From positions 124,001 to 188,000 of the forward strand of contig NZ_JAGEMK010000001.1 in the NCBI RefSeq assembly GCF_017565425.1: 64,000 nucleotides of DNA, written 5' to 3'. A model generated the notes under the pieces. That model saw only the letters and a list, made by a program, of their open reading frames with translations, did not search any database and was not told the DNA's origin. Each line of letters opens with the position of its first letter. Position 1 is the stretch's first letter. The stretch is from Actinotalea soli (lineage in GTDB: Bacteria; Actinomycetota; Actinomycetes; Actinomycetales; Cellulomonadaceae). Shown piece after piece: positions 1-7,863 of this stretch. The position numbers were made by a program, and so were the translations under genes.

Positions 1-934
1 GGGCGTCGACGACGGGTACCTCGGTCGCGCCCGACCGCTCGATCGCGAGGTCGGTCGAGCTGACGGACAGGACGTCGTCCGCGGTGCGCACGGGGGAGCG
101 GAGCCGCTCGACCACGAGGGCGGCGGCCAGCCCGAGCACGAGTCCGCTCAGCAGCCCCACGGCCAGCCATCGCCCGCTCGACGTGCCTCCGTCGACATCC
201 GCGACGTTCGCCGGGCGCACGACGGTGCCACCGCCACCGAAGGTCTCCAGGGCCGTCGCGATCGCCGACCCCCGGGCGGACTCGGCGTTCGCGTCACGCA
301 GGTGCTGCTGCTGCGCCTCCGTGAGGGTGGTCGCCTGCGTGCTCTCCTCTCCCTCGGCCGCGTCGATGCGTGACTGGAGGTCGGCGGCCGCTGCGGTGGC
401 CCGCTCCGCGTTCTCCTGGGCGTCCACCTGCAGCGGCTCGAGCCTCTCGGCTGCGCGGCTGTCGCGGTACGTGAGGTACGAGGCGGCCAGCGCATTCGTC
501 CGCTCGACGGCTTCTTCGGGCGTGCGACCGCTCGCTGAGACGGTGAAGACGTTGTCGGTGTTGGCGGTCGCCGAGACCGACCGCAGGAGATCGCTGCCCG
601 CTGCCTGGTCCAGGTCGAGCGAGTCGATGGCGATCGAGACGACGGCGGGACTCACGATGATGCGGGCCTGGGTCTCCGCCGGGAGCTCGAGCCCGAGGGG
701 CCCTGCGCCGTCGAGCGCGTCGCGGAGCCCGATGTCGAGCGGCAGGCTGTACGTGCCGGTGACGAGCTCGGCCGAGGCGCGATAGCTCGGCACGACCTGA
801 GCGGCGTACGCGGCCGCGAGGGTCATGCCAAGGACGACAGAGGTCAGGACGAGGACCTTGTGACCTGCGACGACGCGCCGGATGACGTCGGCGACGCTCC
901 ATCCCTCGCCGACCGCGTCGTCCTGGTTCCTCAT
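1..934 (-). CDS. Wzz/chain-length determinant (polysaccharide co-polymerase), 3' end outside window
   Basis: Inner-membrane protein expected to set the length of an exported polysaccharide. The reading frame is open from ATG 934 to the window edge, giving 311 visible residues without a stop. One membrane segment spans about residues 26-46. An extracytoplasmic, helix-rich part with a likely coiled coil at about 160-220 follows. A second membrane segment is at about 256-275, then a cytoplasmic start (VERLRSPVRTADDV). This two-TM layout is the Wzz family pattern. In Actinobacteria a tyrosine autokinase domain is often fused after the second TM; that part would lie beyond base 1, so I cannot tell whether it exists. 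It is the last visible gene of the operon, 26 nt after the flippase. Calling it a Wzz-type protein is safe; the kinase fusion is open. Confidence 0.8.
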   Translation of the reverse strand, partial: MRNQDDAVGEGWSVADVIRRVVAGHKVLVLTSVVLGMTLAAAYAAQVVPSYRASAELVTGTYSLPLDIGLRDALDGAGPLGLELPAETQARIIVSPAVVSIAIDSLDLDQAAGSDLLRSVSATANTDNVFTVSASGRTPEEAVERTNALAASYLTYRDSRAAERLEPLQVDAQENAERATAAAADLQSRIDAAEGEESTQATTLTEAQQQHLRDANAESARGSAIATALETFGGGGTVVRPANVADVDGGTSSGRWLAVGLLSGLVLGLAAALVVERLRSPVRTADDVLSVSSTDLAIERSGATEVPVVDA

Positions 935-960
935 CGTTCCACCCCTTCGCTCGGTGTTCT

Positions 961-2223
961 TCAGGTACGGCCCGCCAGGGCGGTCGCCCTGTGCGCAGCG
1001 ACCGTCCTCGCGTACTGGATCCACCACACGACCGTGTTGACGAGAGCGGCCCCCGCGAGCGCCCAGGCGGCGCCGAGGACACCCTCACCGAGAGCGACCG
1101 CCGTCGTCGGCGCGGCGACGAGCAGGCACGAGGTCGCGACCCGGGTGCGCAGGCTGCGCTGCGCGGCCTGCATCGCGCGGAGCCCGACGTGTGCCCCTGT
1201 GTTCGCGCCGTTGAGGATCTGGTGCAGGGACATCGGTGCCAGGATCGCTGCGGCGGCGACCCACCCGGCACCGGCGAGCCACGTCCACCAGTCGGCCGGT
1301 GTGAGCATCACGAGTGCCCCCCAGGCGAGCGCTCCGCCGGCGATCAGGCCCGAGACCAGCACCGCGTGCACGGTGAGCTGTCGGCGTCCACGGGCGAGCG
1401 CACGGACGCCCTCGGGCAGCGCGACGAGCCCGATGCCCTGGATGAGGACGTGGACGGGGCCCAGGACGATGAGGACGAGGCGGATCTGGCCCGCCGCCAC
1501 GAGACCGGCGAAGGCGGCGACAGTGATCGCGTAGAGCTGGGGAGCCCCGGCGATCAGGATGCTCTCGCCGGCGAACCGCGGCCAGAGGTCGCGGTGCGTG
1601 CGCAACCAGGCGGCCGTCGCGCCCGGCTGCGGTGCGGTGCGCAGCTGCCAGCCGCCGACCAGGGCCGCGGCGGTGGCCGCTGCTCCCCACGCCAGGACGA
1701 GCCGGGTCGACGAGGTCTCCCCGGACCCCAGGGCCAGTGCGACGAGCGGGACCATGGCGAGCAGCCAGACGAGGTCGTTCACGAGGGCGCTGTGCCCCCG
1801 CCCCAGGCCGAAGAAGATCTGCCGCCACGCGTCCTGCACGAGGAGGCCGGGAAGGCACAGGCTCAGGGCCAGCAGCACAGGACGGACCTCCTCGGGCAGG
1901 AGGAACGAGGCGAGTGCTCCGAGGACCCCGACAACGACACCGAGGACGAGCGCGGTCCCCGCTGCACCTCGCGCCGCCGTCGACGACAGTGTCGCGGGGG
2001 TCGCCGAGAACCTCACGAGGAAGGGTTCGGTGGCCACGGCGCGTGACAGGCTGACCGCGATCGCGAAGAGGGCGAAGACGAGTGAGAACGCCCCGAAGTC
2101 GAGGGGTGACACCGACCGGGCGACGACGACGCCGACGGCGAAGTTGGTCGCGCTGCTGAGTGCCTGGTCGGAGATCCCCCACGCGAGTCGGCGGCTGCGA
2201 CGGACACCAGGTGCGGTTCTCAT
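961..2223 (-). CDS. Wzx-type polysaccharide flippase / oligosaccharide transporter
   Basis: Multi-pass membrane protein of 420 residues, alanine/leucine-rich throughout, with about a dozen hydrophobic segments. This matches the polysaccharide transporter (Wzx/MATE-like) superfamily, which flips lipid-linked repeat units across the membrane. The N-terminus (RLAWGISDQALSSATNFAVG) is the usual first helix of such flippases. An upstream in-frame ATG at 2334 exists. I chose ATG 2223 because it overlaps the TGA of the glycosyltransferase gene (ATGA at 2220-2223), the same junction used between the other genes of this operon, and because the upstream extension is arginine-rich and lacks a hydrophobic pattern. 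The sugar it carries cannot be read from sequence; fucose is plausible from the neighbours. Confidence 0.82.
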   Translation of the reverse strand: MRTAPGVRRSRRLAWGISDQALSSATNFAVGVVVARSVSPLDFGAFSLVFALFAIAVSLSRAVATEPFLVRFSATPATLSSTAARGAAGTALVLGVVVGVLGALASFLLPEEVRPVLLALSLCLPGLLVQDAWRQIFFGLGRGHSALVNDLVWLLAMVPLVALALGSGETSSTRLVLAWGAAATAAALVGGWQLRTAPQPGATAAWLRTHRDLWPRFAGESILIAGAPQLYAITVAAFAGLVAAGQIRLVLIVLGPVHVLIQGIGLVALPEGVRALARGRRQLTVHAVLVSGLIAGGALAWGALVMLTPADWWTWLAGAGWVAAAAILAPMSLHQILNGANTGAHVGLRAMQAAQRSLRTRVATSCLLVAAPTTAVALGEGVLGAAWALAGAALVNTVVWWIQYARTVAAHRATALAGRT

Positions 2224-2978
2224 CCGGGCACGATGCGCGGTCGTCGTCTCGCGACCCCCAGGAGGAACGCGGGGATGCCGAACACGTAGCGCCGCCAGAG
2301 CCTGCGCGGCTCCTGGAGGAGACGGTAGGACCACTCGAGGCCGGCGCGCTGCATCCAGCCGGGGGCGCGCGCGACCCGTCCGGCGTGCATGTCGAAGGCG
2401 GCTCCGACGCCCACGAGGAGTGCAGCGTCGAGACGGGACCGGTGCTCCGCCATCCAGCGTTCCTGCTTAGGTGCCCCGAGGCCGACCCACACGATGTCGG
2501 CGCGGCTCTCGTTGATCGTGCGGACGACCTCCTCGTCCTCCTGCGCGCTGAGGGTCCGGTACGGCGGGGACATGACTCCGGCCGTCGGGAAGGGGCCGAT
2601 CAGCCTCGTGAGCCGCTCGACCATCTCGACGGCGACCCCGTCGGCGCCGCCGTAGAAGTAGGACCGCCACCCCTGCTCGAGGGCGACGGCGAGGAGGGAG
2701 GGGAGCAGGTCCGGGCCGCAGACGCGCTGCATGGGTGCACCGGCCCGTCGGCCGCTCCAGACCAGCGGCATGCCGTCGGGAAGGGTCAGGGTGGAGCTGT
2801 TGTGGATCTCGAGGAGGTCTGGGGAGCGCGAGGCGTTGAGGACGGCGTTCACGTCCGAGACGCACACGTAGCCCCGCTCGCCGCTCGCGATCAGCGCTGC
2901 CGCCACCTGCGCGACCTCCTCCTGCGAGGTCACGCTCACGTGCACGCCGAGGATGTCGACGCGGGTCCCGGCAGTCAT
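2220..2978 (-). CDS. WecG/TagA/CpsF family glycosyltransferase
   Basis: 252-residue cytoplasmic, membrane-associated glycosyltransferase of the WecG/TagA family (GT26). These enzymes add the second sugar, usually an N-acetylmannosamine-type residue, to undecaprenyl-linked intermediates. Family signatures are visible: VNAVLNA near residue 45, LPDGMPLVW near 68-76, the FYGG segment, and VGLGAPKQERWM near 175-186. The Gln-Glu-Arg pattern in the last is typical of the family. The C-terminus ends with the usual basic, membrane-binding helix (RRLWRRYVFG, then RRRPR). ATG 2978 overlaps the fcl stop (ATGA) and the 3' end overlaps the flippase start, so the three genes are translationally coupled. The exact donor and acceptor sugars are not determinable here. 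Confidence 0.85.
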   Translation of the reverse strand: MTAGTRVDILGVHVSVTSQEEVAQVAAALIASGERGYVCVSDVNAVLNASRSPDLLEIHNSSTLTLPDGMPLVWSGRRAGAPMQRVCGPDLLPSLLAVALEQGWRSYFYGGADGVAVEMVERLTRLIGPFPTAGVMSPPYRTLSAQEDEEVVRTINESRADIVWVGLGAPKQERWMAEHRSRLDAALLVGVGAAFDMHAGRVARAPGWMQRAGLEWSYRLLQEPRRLWRRYVFGIPAFLLGVARRRPRIVPG

Positions 2979-3937
2979 CGGCGGGGCGCCCCTGCGTGGT
3001 CGCGATACCAGGCGTAGGTCGACCGGAGGCCGGCCTCCAGGGGGATCCGCGGACGCCATCCGAGGGTGGACAGCCGCGTGACGTCCAGGACCTTGCGAGG
3101 GGTGCCGTCGGGTCGCGAGGTGTCCCACTCGACGCCGCCCTCGTAGCCGACGACGTCGGCGACCATCTGCGAGAGCTGCCGGATGCTCACGTCCTGACCC
3201 CAGCCCACGTTGATGTGCTGGTCGGCGTCGTAGCTCTCGAGCAGGAGCACGCACGCATCGGCGAGGTCGTCGACGTGCAGGAACTCGCGTCGAGGGGTCC
3301 CGGTGCCCCAGTTGACGACGTGGTCGCTCGCGTGGGTGACCGCGTCGTCGAACCGCCGGATCATCGCCGGCAGCACGTGGGAGGTCGTGGGGGAGAAGTT
3401 GTCCCCGGGGCCGTAGAGGTTGGTCGGCATGGCCGCGATCCACGGGAGCCCGAACTCGCGCCGCACGGCCTGGACCTGGTGGATGCCGGCGATCTTGGCG
3501 ATGGCGTAGGCGTCGTTGGTGGGCTCGAGGGGGCCGGTCAGCAGCGCCTCCTCGACGATGGGCTGCGCCGCGTGCTTGGGGTAGATGCACGAGGACCCGA
3601 GGAAGAGCAGTCGCTCGACCCGGTGCTCGAGTGCGGCGTCCAGGACGTTCGTCTGGATCCGGAGGTTGTCGGAGAGGAAGCCCACCGGGTGCCGCGCGTT
3701 GGCCAGGATCCCGCCGACGCGCGCGGCGGCGACGACCACGTAGCGGGGGCGGGTCTCGGCGAAGAAGTCGAAGGTGGCTTCCCGGTCGCGCAGGTCCAGC
3801 TCGGCGGACGAGCGCCCGACGACATGGGTGTGGCCCCGGTCCCTCAGGTGGCGCGCGACCGCCGAGCCGACGAGCCCGGTGTGGCCCGCGACGTAGAAGG
3901 TGGCGGTCGGGTCGAGGGGCCCGGGCCGCGAGGTCAC
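2975..3937 (-). CDS. fcl: GDP-L-fucose synthase
   Basis: NADPH-dependent epimerase/reductase that turns GDP-4-keto-6-deoxymannose into GDP-L-fucose. It has 320 residues, the normal size. The Rossmann motif GHTGLVGS lies at residues 18-25, after a leader longer than in E. coli. The catalytic Ser (FLGSSCIYP) and the Tyr-x3-Lys pair (NDAYAIAK) are present. The segment [11 protein letters not shown] is diagnostic of the Fcl branch of the extended short-chain dehydrogenases. The start is GTG 3937, which overlaps the gmd stop codon (GTGA); a longer in-frame ATG at 4063 would run deep into gmd and was rejected. Together with gmd it completes GDP-fucose synthesis from GDP-mannose. Confidence 0.92.
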   Translation of the reverse strand: MTSRPGPLDPTATFYVAGHTGLVGSAVARHLRDRGHTHVVGRSSAELDLRDREATFDFFAETRPRYVVVAAARVGGILANARHPVGFLSDNLRIQTNVLDAALEHRVERLLFLGSSCIYPKHAAQPIVEEALLTGPLEPTNDAYAIAKIAGIHQVQAVRREFGLPWIAAMPTNLYGPGDNFSPTTSHVLPAMIRRFDDAVTHASDHVVNWGTGTPRREFLHVDDLADACVLLLESYDADQHINVGWGQDVSIRQLSQMVADVVGYEGGVEWDTSRPDGTPRKVLDVTRLSTLGWRPRIPLEAGLRSTYAWYRDHAGAPRR

Positions 3938-4974
3938 GCTCCCACCCGCCAGGACGGGACGTCGGGCGTGTCGTGCCAGCTGCCGGCCTCGTGCTCGAGG
4001 GCCTTGAGGTCGGCGTCCACCATGATGCGGGCGATGTCGGCCGCACAGACCGTCGGGACCCACCCCAGCTCGGTGCGTGCCTTCGTCGCGTCCCCGACCA
4101 GCGCGTCGACCTCGGTGGGCCGCAGGTAGCGCTCGTCGAAGCGGACGTGGTCCTGCCAGTCGAGACCGACGTGGGAGAAGGAGGCTTCGAGGAAGTCACG
4201 GACCGTGACCCCGACACCGGTCGCGAGGACGTAGTCCTGGGGTGTGTCCGCCTGGAGCATCCGCCACATGCCCTCGACGTACTCCGGGGCGTACCCCCAG
4301 TCCCGGACCGCGTCGAGGTTGCCCATGAAGAGCTCCTTCTGCGTGCCCAGCGCGATCCGCGCGGCCGCCTGCGTGATCTTGCGCGTCACGAAGGTCTCCC
4401 CGCGTCGGGGGGACTCGTGGTTGAACAGGATGCCGTTCACCGCGAAGAGGTCGTAGGCCTCGCGGTAGTTGCGCGTCATCCAGTACGCGTAGACCTTCGC
4501 GGCGCCGTACGGCGACCGGGGGTAGAAGGCCGTCGACTCGTTCTGCGGGGGCGGGCTGCCCCCGAACATCTCGGAGCTCGACGCCTGGTAGTAGCGGCAG
4601 CTGATGCCGACCGCACGCACCGCCTGGAGCAGCCGCATGGAGCCCAGTCCCGTGGTGTCGCCCGTGTAGGTCGGTTCGTCGAAGCTCACGCGGACGTGCG
4701 ACTGGGCCGCCAGGTTGTAGATCTCCGTGGGTCTGATCGCGGCGATGAGGGTGTTGAGCCGCGAGCCGTCCCCGAGGTCGCCGTAGTGGAGGGTCAGCCG
4801 GGGACCCACGTCGTGCGGGTCGACGTAGAGGTGGTCGATGCGGGCCGTGTTGAAGGTCGAGGCCCGGCGGATGATCCCGTGGACCTCGTACCCCTTCTGG
4901 AGCAGGAGCTCAGCCAGGTACGAGCCGTCCTGGCCGGTGATTCCGGTGATCAGCGCGACGTTGTTCGTAGTCAC
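3934..4974 (-). CDS. gmd: GDP-mannose 4,6-dehydratase
   Basis: Catalyses NADP-dependent conversion of GDP-D-mannose to GDP-4-keto-6-deoxymannose, the first step to GDP-L-fucose. It has 346 residues, close to the family norm. Cofactor motif [12 protein letters not shown] lies at about 10-21. The arginine-containing loop ([17 protein letters not shown]), the catalytic Ser-Ser-Glu stretch (QASSSEMFG) and the YxxxK pair ([10 protein letters not shown]) are all intact. I chose GTG 4974 because AGGGAG lies 6 nt upstream; an ATG at 5001 is also in frame but lacks a comparable ribosome binding site. It is the first gene of the visible operon, so its promoter should lie in 4975-5188. Confidence 0.92.
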   Translation of the reverse strand: MTTNNVALITGITGQDGSYLAELLLQKGYEVHGIIRRASTFNTARIDHLYVDPHDVGPRLTLHYGDLGDGSRLNTLIAAIRPTEIYNLAAQSHVRVSFDEPTYTGDTTGLGSMRLLQAVRAVGISCRYYQASSSEMFGGSPPPQNESTAFYPRSPYGAAKVYAYWMTRNYREAYDLFAVNGILFNHESPRRGETFVTRKITQAAARIALGTQKELFMGNLDAVRDWGYAPEYVEGMWRMLQADTPQDYVLATGVGVTVRDFLEASFSHVGLDWQDHVRFDERYLRPTEVDALVGDATKARTELGWVPTVCAADIARIMVDADLKALEHEAGSWHDTPDVPSWRVGA

Positions 4975-5188
4975 TTGGCGCTCCCTGTCCGGGGTGATCA
5001 TCGGAGGGTCTCAAGCGAGAAGCGCCATGTCTAGGGAGCAAACGGGTGAACCGCCCATATCGCCCATGTCGGGACAGGACGGCCGAGAACGGACGGGTGT
5101 CGTGGGGACGCGCTCCCCGGCCTCGGCGGGCCGGGGTCGTGGGCGTGGGCGTGGTGGACGCTGCGTCGCGCCCGCACGCGGCGGTGGG
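4975..5188. other. Intergenic region upstream of gmd and downstream of the tRNA
   Basis: About 214 bases between the gmd start and the 3' end of the tRNA, both on minus. It must hold the polysaccharide-operon promoter, but I see no convincing -10/-35 pair. The stretch around 5031-5045 (containing CTAGGG) is only a weak candidate. No protein-coding reading frame here looks real. Confidence 0.5.
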
Positions 5189-5262
5189 TGCCCCGAGTGG
5201 GATTCGAACCCACACTGGATCGGGTTTGAGCCGAACGCCTCTGCCGGTTGGGCTATCGGGGC
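5189..5262 (-). tRNA. tRNA with CAA anticodon (Leu by anticodon), class I shape
   Basis: A complete cloverleaf reads from 5262 down to 5189, 74 nt. The acceptor stem is 7 bp (GCCCCGA with TCGGGGC) plus discriminator A. The T arm is GTGGG-TTCGAAT-CCCAC. The anticodon stem is TTCGG/CCGAT with a terminal T-T mismatch, and the loop is CTCAAAC, giving anticodon CAA (TTG codon, leucine). The variable region is only 5 nt (CCAGT), whereas bacterial tRNA-Leu normally has a long variable arm. The D stem is GCC/GGC with one weak extra pair. No CCA is encoded. That it is a tRNA gene is clear; the amino acid it carries in vivo is not certain. Confidence 0.85.
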
Positions 5263-5317
5263 AAGCCGGGCCCTCGCGCGACCCGAGGGGTGGCGCCACA
5301 AGGAGCCCGGCACGCAT

Positions 5318-5323
5318 TAGGCT
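5318..5323 (+). promoter_or_regulatory. -10 hexamer TAGGCT of pdtaR, leaderless
   Basis: TAGGCT ends 7 nt before the GTG at 5331. Actinobacterial -10 elements follow TANNNT, and this spacing puts transcription start at or next to the start codon. No Shine-Dalgarno sequence precedes the GTG, which fits a leaderless mRNA. Confidence 0.55.
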
Positions 5324-5330
5324 AGCGTGC

Positions 5331-6008
5331 GTGAGCCAGAGCGACGCCCCGCAGACCCCAGACCTGGACCTTCCCCTCGGTGGGGTGGGCGAGGAGCAGC
5401 CGAGCGAGCCCCAGAGCTCGGGCCGACCCCAGCGACGCGCCGTCGTCGCCGAGGACGAGGCCCTGATCCGGATGGACGTGGTCGAGACCCTCCGCGAGGC
5501 AGGGTTCGACGTGGTCGGGGAGGCCGGGGACGGCGAGACCGCGGTGGACCTCGCGGTCGAGCTGCGGCCCGACATCGTCGTGATGGACGTGAAGATGCCC
5601 GTCATGGACGGCATCTCGGCCGCTGAGCGGATCGTCAAGGAGCACGCTGCCCCCGTCGTCCTGCTGACCGCCTTCTCCCAGACCGAGCTGGTCGAGCGCG
5701 CGCGCGACGCGGGGGCCATGGCCTACGTGATCAAGCCCTTCACCCCCGCGGACCTGCTGCCGGCGGTCGAGATCGCCATCTCCCGCTACAGCCAGATCAG
5801 TGCGCTCGAGGCCGAGGTCGCGGACCTCGCGGACCGGTTCGAGACCCGCAAGCGGGTCGACCGGGCCAAGGGGCTGCTGATGACCAAGATGGGCCTGAGC
5901 GAGCCCGAGTCCTTCCGGTGGATCCAGAAGACCTCGATGGACCGGCGCCTGACCATGCGCGAGGTGGCCGACGCGGTGATCGAGCAGGTCGGCGGCGCGG
6001 CCTCCTGA
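5331..6008 (+). CDS. pdtaR: Two-component response regulator with ANTAR RNA-binding domain (PdtaR)
   Basis: Response regulator of 225 residues. The receiver domain covers about 36-150, with the acidic pair at E41-D42 (AEDEALIR), the phospho-acceptor Asp at residue 86 (DIVVMDVKMPVMDG), the switch Thr (LLTAFSQ) and the Lys (YVIKPFTP). A coiled linker leads into a C-terminal ANTAR domain (from about 165; RVDRAKGLLMTKMGLSEPES), which binds paired RNA stem-loops and prevents transcription termination. The partner kinase PdtaS is not in this window. In mycobacteria this pair controls metabolism and copper/NO responses. The N-terminal 35 residues are low-complexity. GTG 5331 was chosen from the -10 just upstream; a longer frame upstream would read through the tRNA and is not credible. 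Confidence 0.9.
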   Translation: MSQSDAPQTPDLDLPLGGVGEEQPSEPQSSGRPQRRAVVAEDEALIRMDVVETLREAGFDVVGEAGDGETAVDLAVELRPDIVVMDVKMPVMDGISAAERIVKEHAAPVVLLTAFSQTELVERARDAGAMAYVIKPFTPADLLPAVEIAISRYSQISALEAEVADLADRFETRKRVDRAKGLLMTKMGLSEPESFRWIQKTSMDRRLTMREVADAVIEQVGGAAS

Positions 6009-6079
6009 CCTCACCCCGGGACCTCGTGCGGCTCGGCTGACCTCCCCGGGAGCGCTCGGGGGCCACTCTCTGAGACGCC

Positions 6080-6093
6080 GGGGCCGGCGCCCC
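6080..6093 (+). terminator. Weak GC hairpin after pdtaR
   Basis: GGGGC-CGGC-GCCCC, a 5-bp stem with a 4-nt loop, about 70 nt after the pdtaR stop. It is short and has no T tract, so it is only a tentative terminator. Confidence 0.3.
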
Positions 6094-6269
6094 GCCCCCG
6101 CGCTCGAGCTCCGAGTGGGACTTTGGTCACAACTCGGCAACGACCTTTGATGAGATGCCCGATGTCACACTTCGGACACACTCGGGGGGTACTTTCCTCA
6201 GCACAGTCCCTCGCCGGGCGCTGTTCCTCGGTGCGGGAGATCAGAGTGCTCAACACGAGGAGTGCCCGC

Positions 6270-7541
6270 ATGAAGAGAACGACCCACGCGGCTCGCGCCG
6301 CTGCGCTGGCCGGAGCCGTCGCCCTTGTCCTGACGGCATGTTCGGGCGACGCAGACGAGAGCTCCGACGACGACGCCGCTGGCGGCGAGAGCGACGGCAG
6401 CCCCCTGGTCATCGGTTCGCTGCTGCCGGTCACCGGCAGCCTTGCCTTCCTCGGCCCGCCGGAGATCGCCGGTGTCGACCTCGCGATCGAGGAGATCAAC
6501 GAGGCCGGTGGCGTCAACGGTGGGGACATCGAGGTGGTGCACGGTGACTCCGGCGACGCCGAGAACCTCGCCGTGGCGATCCAGACGGTGGACGACCTGC
6601 TCAGCCAGAGCGTCCACGTCATCGTCGGCGCGGCCTCCTCCTCGGTGACCTTCGGTGTGATCGACACCGTCACCGAGGCCGAGACCGTCATGTTCTCACC
6701 GGCCAACACCTCGCCCGGGCTGAGCGGCTACTCCGACTTCTACTTCCGCACCGCCCCGCCGGACTCCGTCCAGGGCAACGCCCTGGGCAACCTCGTCGCC
6801 GGTGACGGCCACGAGAGGGTTGGCATCCTCGTGTTCAACGACGACTACGGCACCGGGCTGCGGAACGTCGTCGAGGAGACCCTCGTCGCCGAAGGCGTCG
6901 AGGTGACCTACGGCGGGGCCGCCGACAACGAGGAGTTCGCTCCCAAGCAGAACAACTACGAGGCCGAGGTCCAGGCCGTCATGGCGACGGACCCCGACGC
7001 GATCGTGCTCATCGCCTTCGAGGAGACCGCGGTCATCGTCCCGCAGCTCTTCCAGGCGGGTTACGACACGTCGAACCTGTACTTCACGGACGGCAACACG
7101 GCCAACTACCCGGACCTCGACGGCGGGGTGCTCGAGGGCGCCAAGGGCACCATCCCGGGCGCCTTCCCGAGCGACGAGTTCCAGGAGCGGCTGCTCGGCG
7201 TCGACCCGGACCTGACCGAGTACTCGTACTCGGCCGAGTCCTACGACGCGGTGATCCTCTCGGCCCTTGCCGCCCAGCTCGGCGGTACGAACGACGCTGC
7301 GACCGTCCAGGCGAACCTGCCCGCGGTCTCGGGGGCAGAGGGGGGCACCGAGTGCACCTCCTACGCCGAGTGCGTCGAGCTCATCGATGGCGGCGAGGAC
7401 ATCATGTACGTCGGCCAGTCGGGCGTCGGTCCCTTCAACGAGGACAACGACCCGTCGTCGGCCTTCATCGGCATCTACGAGTACGACGCCGAGAACGCCA
7501 TCACCTGGACCGAGGCCATCTTCGGTGAGGTTGCTGGGTGA
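6270..7541 (+). CDS. Branched-chain amino acid/amide ABC transporter substrate-binding lipoprotein
   Basis: Extracytoplasmic binding protein of type I periplasmic-binding fold (LivJ/LivK-like), 423 residues. The signal peptide ends in a lipobox (LVLTAC, Cys at about 24) followed by an acidic Ser/Asp linker, so it is a membrane-anchored lipoprotein. The mature part opens with PLVIGSLLPVTGSLA and contains NEAGGVNGG, both typical of this family. ATG 6270 has GAGGAG 7 nt upstream; earlier in-frame starts would add a non-signal extension. It lies convergent to livHMGF rather than inside that operon, yet is almost certainly its binding subunit. Ligand is unknown: Leu/Ile/Val, amides and urea are all possible. 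Confidence 0.87.
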   Translation: MKRTTHAARAAALAGAVALVLTACSGDADESSDDDAAGGESDGSPLVIGSLLPVTGSLAFLGPPEIAGVDLAIEEINEAGGVNGGDIEVVHGDSGDAENLAVAIQTVDDLLSQSVHVIVGAASSSVTFGVIDTVTEAETVMFSPANTSPGLSGYSDFYFRTAPPDSVQGNALGNLVAGDGHERVGILVFNDDYGTGLRNVVEETLVAEGVEVTYGGAADNEEFAPKQNNYEAEVQAVMATDPDAIVLIAFEETAVIVPQLFQAGYDTSNLYFTDGNTANYPDLDGGVLEGAKGTIPGAFPSDEFQERLLGVDPDLTEYSYSAESYDAVILSALAAQLGGTNDAATVQANLPAVSGAEGGTECTSYAECVELIDGGEDIMYVGQSGVGPFNEDNDPSSAFIGIYEYDAENAITWTEAIFGEVAG

Positions 7542-7570
7542 CGACAGCATGACGGGCCGCTGAGGCCCAG

Positions 7571-7606
7571 GTGAGGCCCGGCGGGGGATTCCCCGCCGGG
7601 CCTCAC
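7571..7606 (+). terminator. Rho-independent type hairpin after the liv binding-protein gene
   Basis: Perfect 16-bp inverted repeat at 7571-7586 and 7591-7606 with the 4-nt loop GATT, 30 nt after the stop codon. There is no long T run, as is common in high-GC Actinobacteria. Confidence 0.88.
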
Positions 7607-7647
7607 TGCTGTGCCTGGAGAGGGGCTGGCCGGGGGGCATCGGAGAC

Positions 7648-7674
7648 TGCCGTGCCTGCCGTGCCTGCCGTGCT
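7648..7674. repeat. Three tandem copies of a 9-nt unit
   Basis: TGCCGTGCC occurs at 7648-7656 and 7657-7665, and with one change (final T) at 7666-7674. It is non-coding and probably a slippage product. Confidence 0.8.
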
Positions 7675-7804
7675 CGGGTGGGAGGACCCTGCTCGGGCGC
7701 CGGTGCGCGGGCCGTGCTCGCTCGTGCTGGTGGCCGACGAGGCCGTCTGGTCCGGCCTCGCTGTGCCGACCTGGCCGAGGGAGTCGTCAGCCCCGGGACG
7801 CAGA

Positions 7805-7839
7805 ACGGCCGGCCATCCTCCGGAGAGGTGGCCGGCCGT
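7805..7839 (-). terminator. Hairpin terminator after livF
   Basis: Perfect 11-bp stem (7805-7815 with 7829-7839, ACGGCCGGCCA and its complement) with a 13-nt loop, 25 bases beyond the livF stop. It is placed to end the minus-strand liv operon. Confidence 0.78.
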
Positions 7840-7863
7840 GCTCCCGCGGCGACGCGCTGCGGA

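Larger units (their letters stand above)
7542..7863. other. Non-coding gap between convergent liv genes
   Basis: About 320 bases without a credible gene. It holds a strong terminator for each flanking transcription unit (7571-7606 and 7805-7839) and a short tandem repeat at 7648-7674. Nothing else is recognisable. Confidence 0.8.

Noticed and set aside
5046-5330. Longer PdtaR starting upstream
   Set aside because: It would read across the tRNA gene on the other strand and has no conserved sequence.
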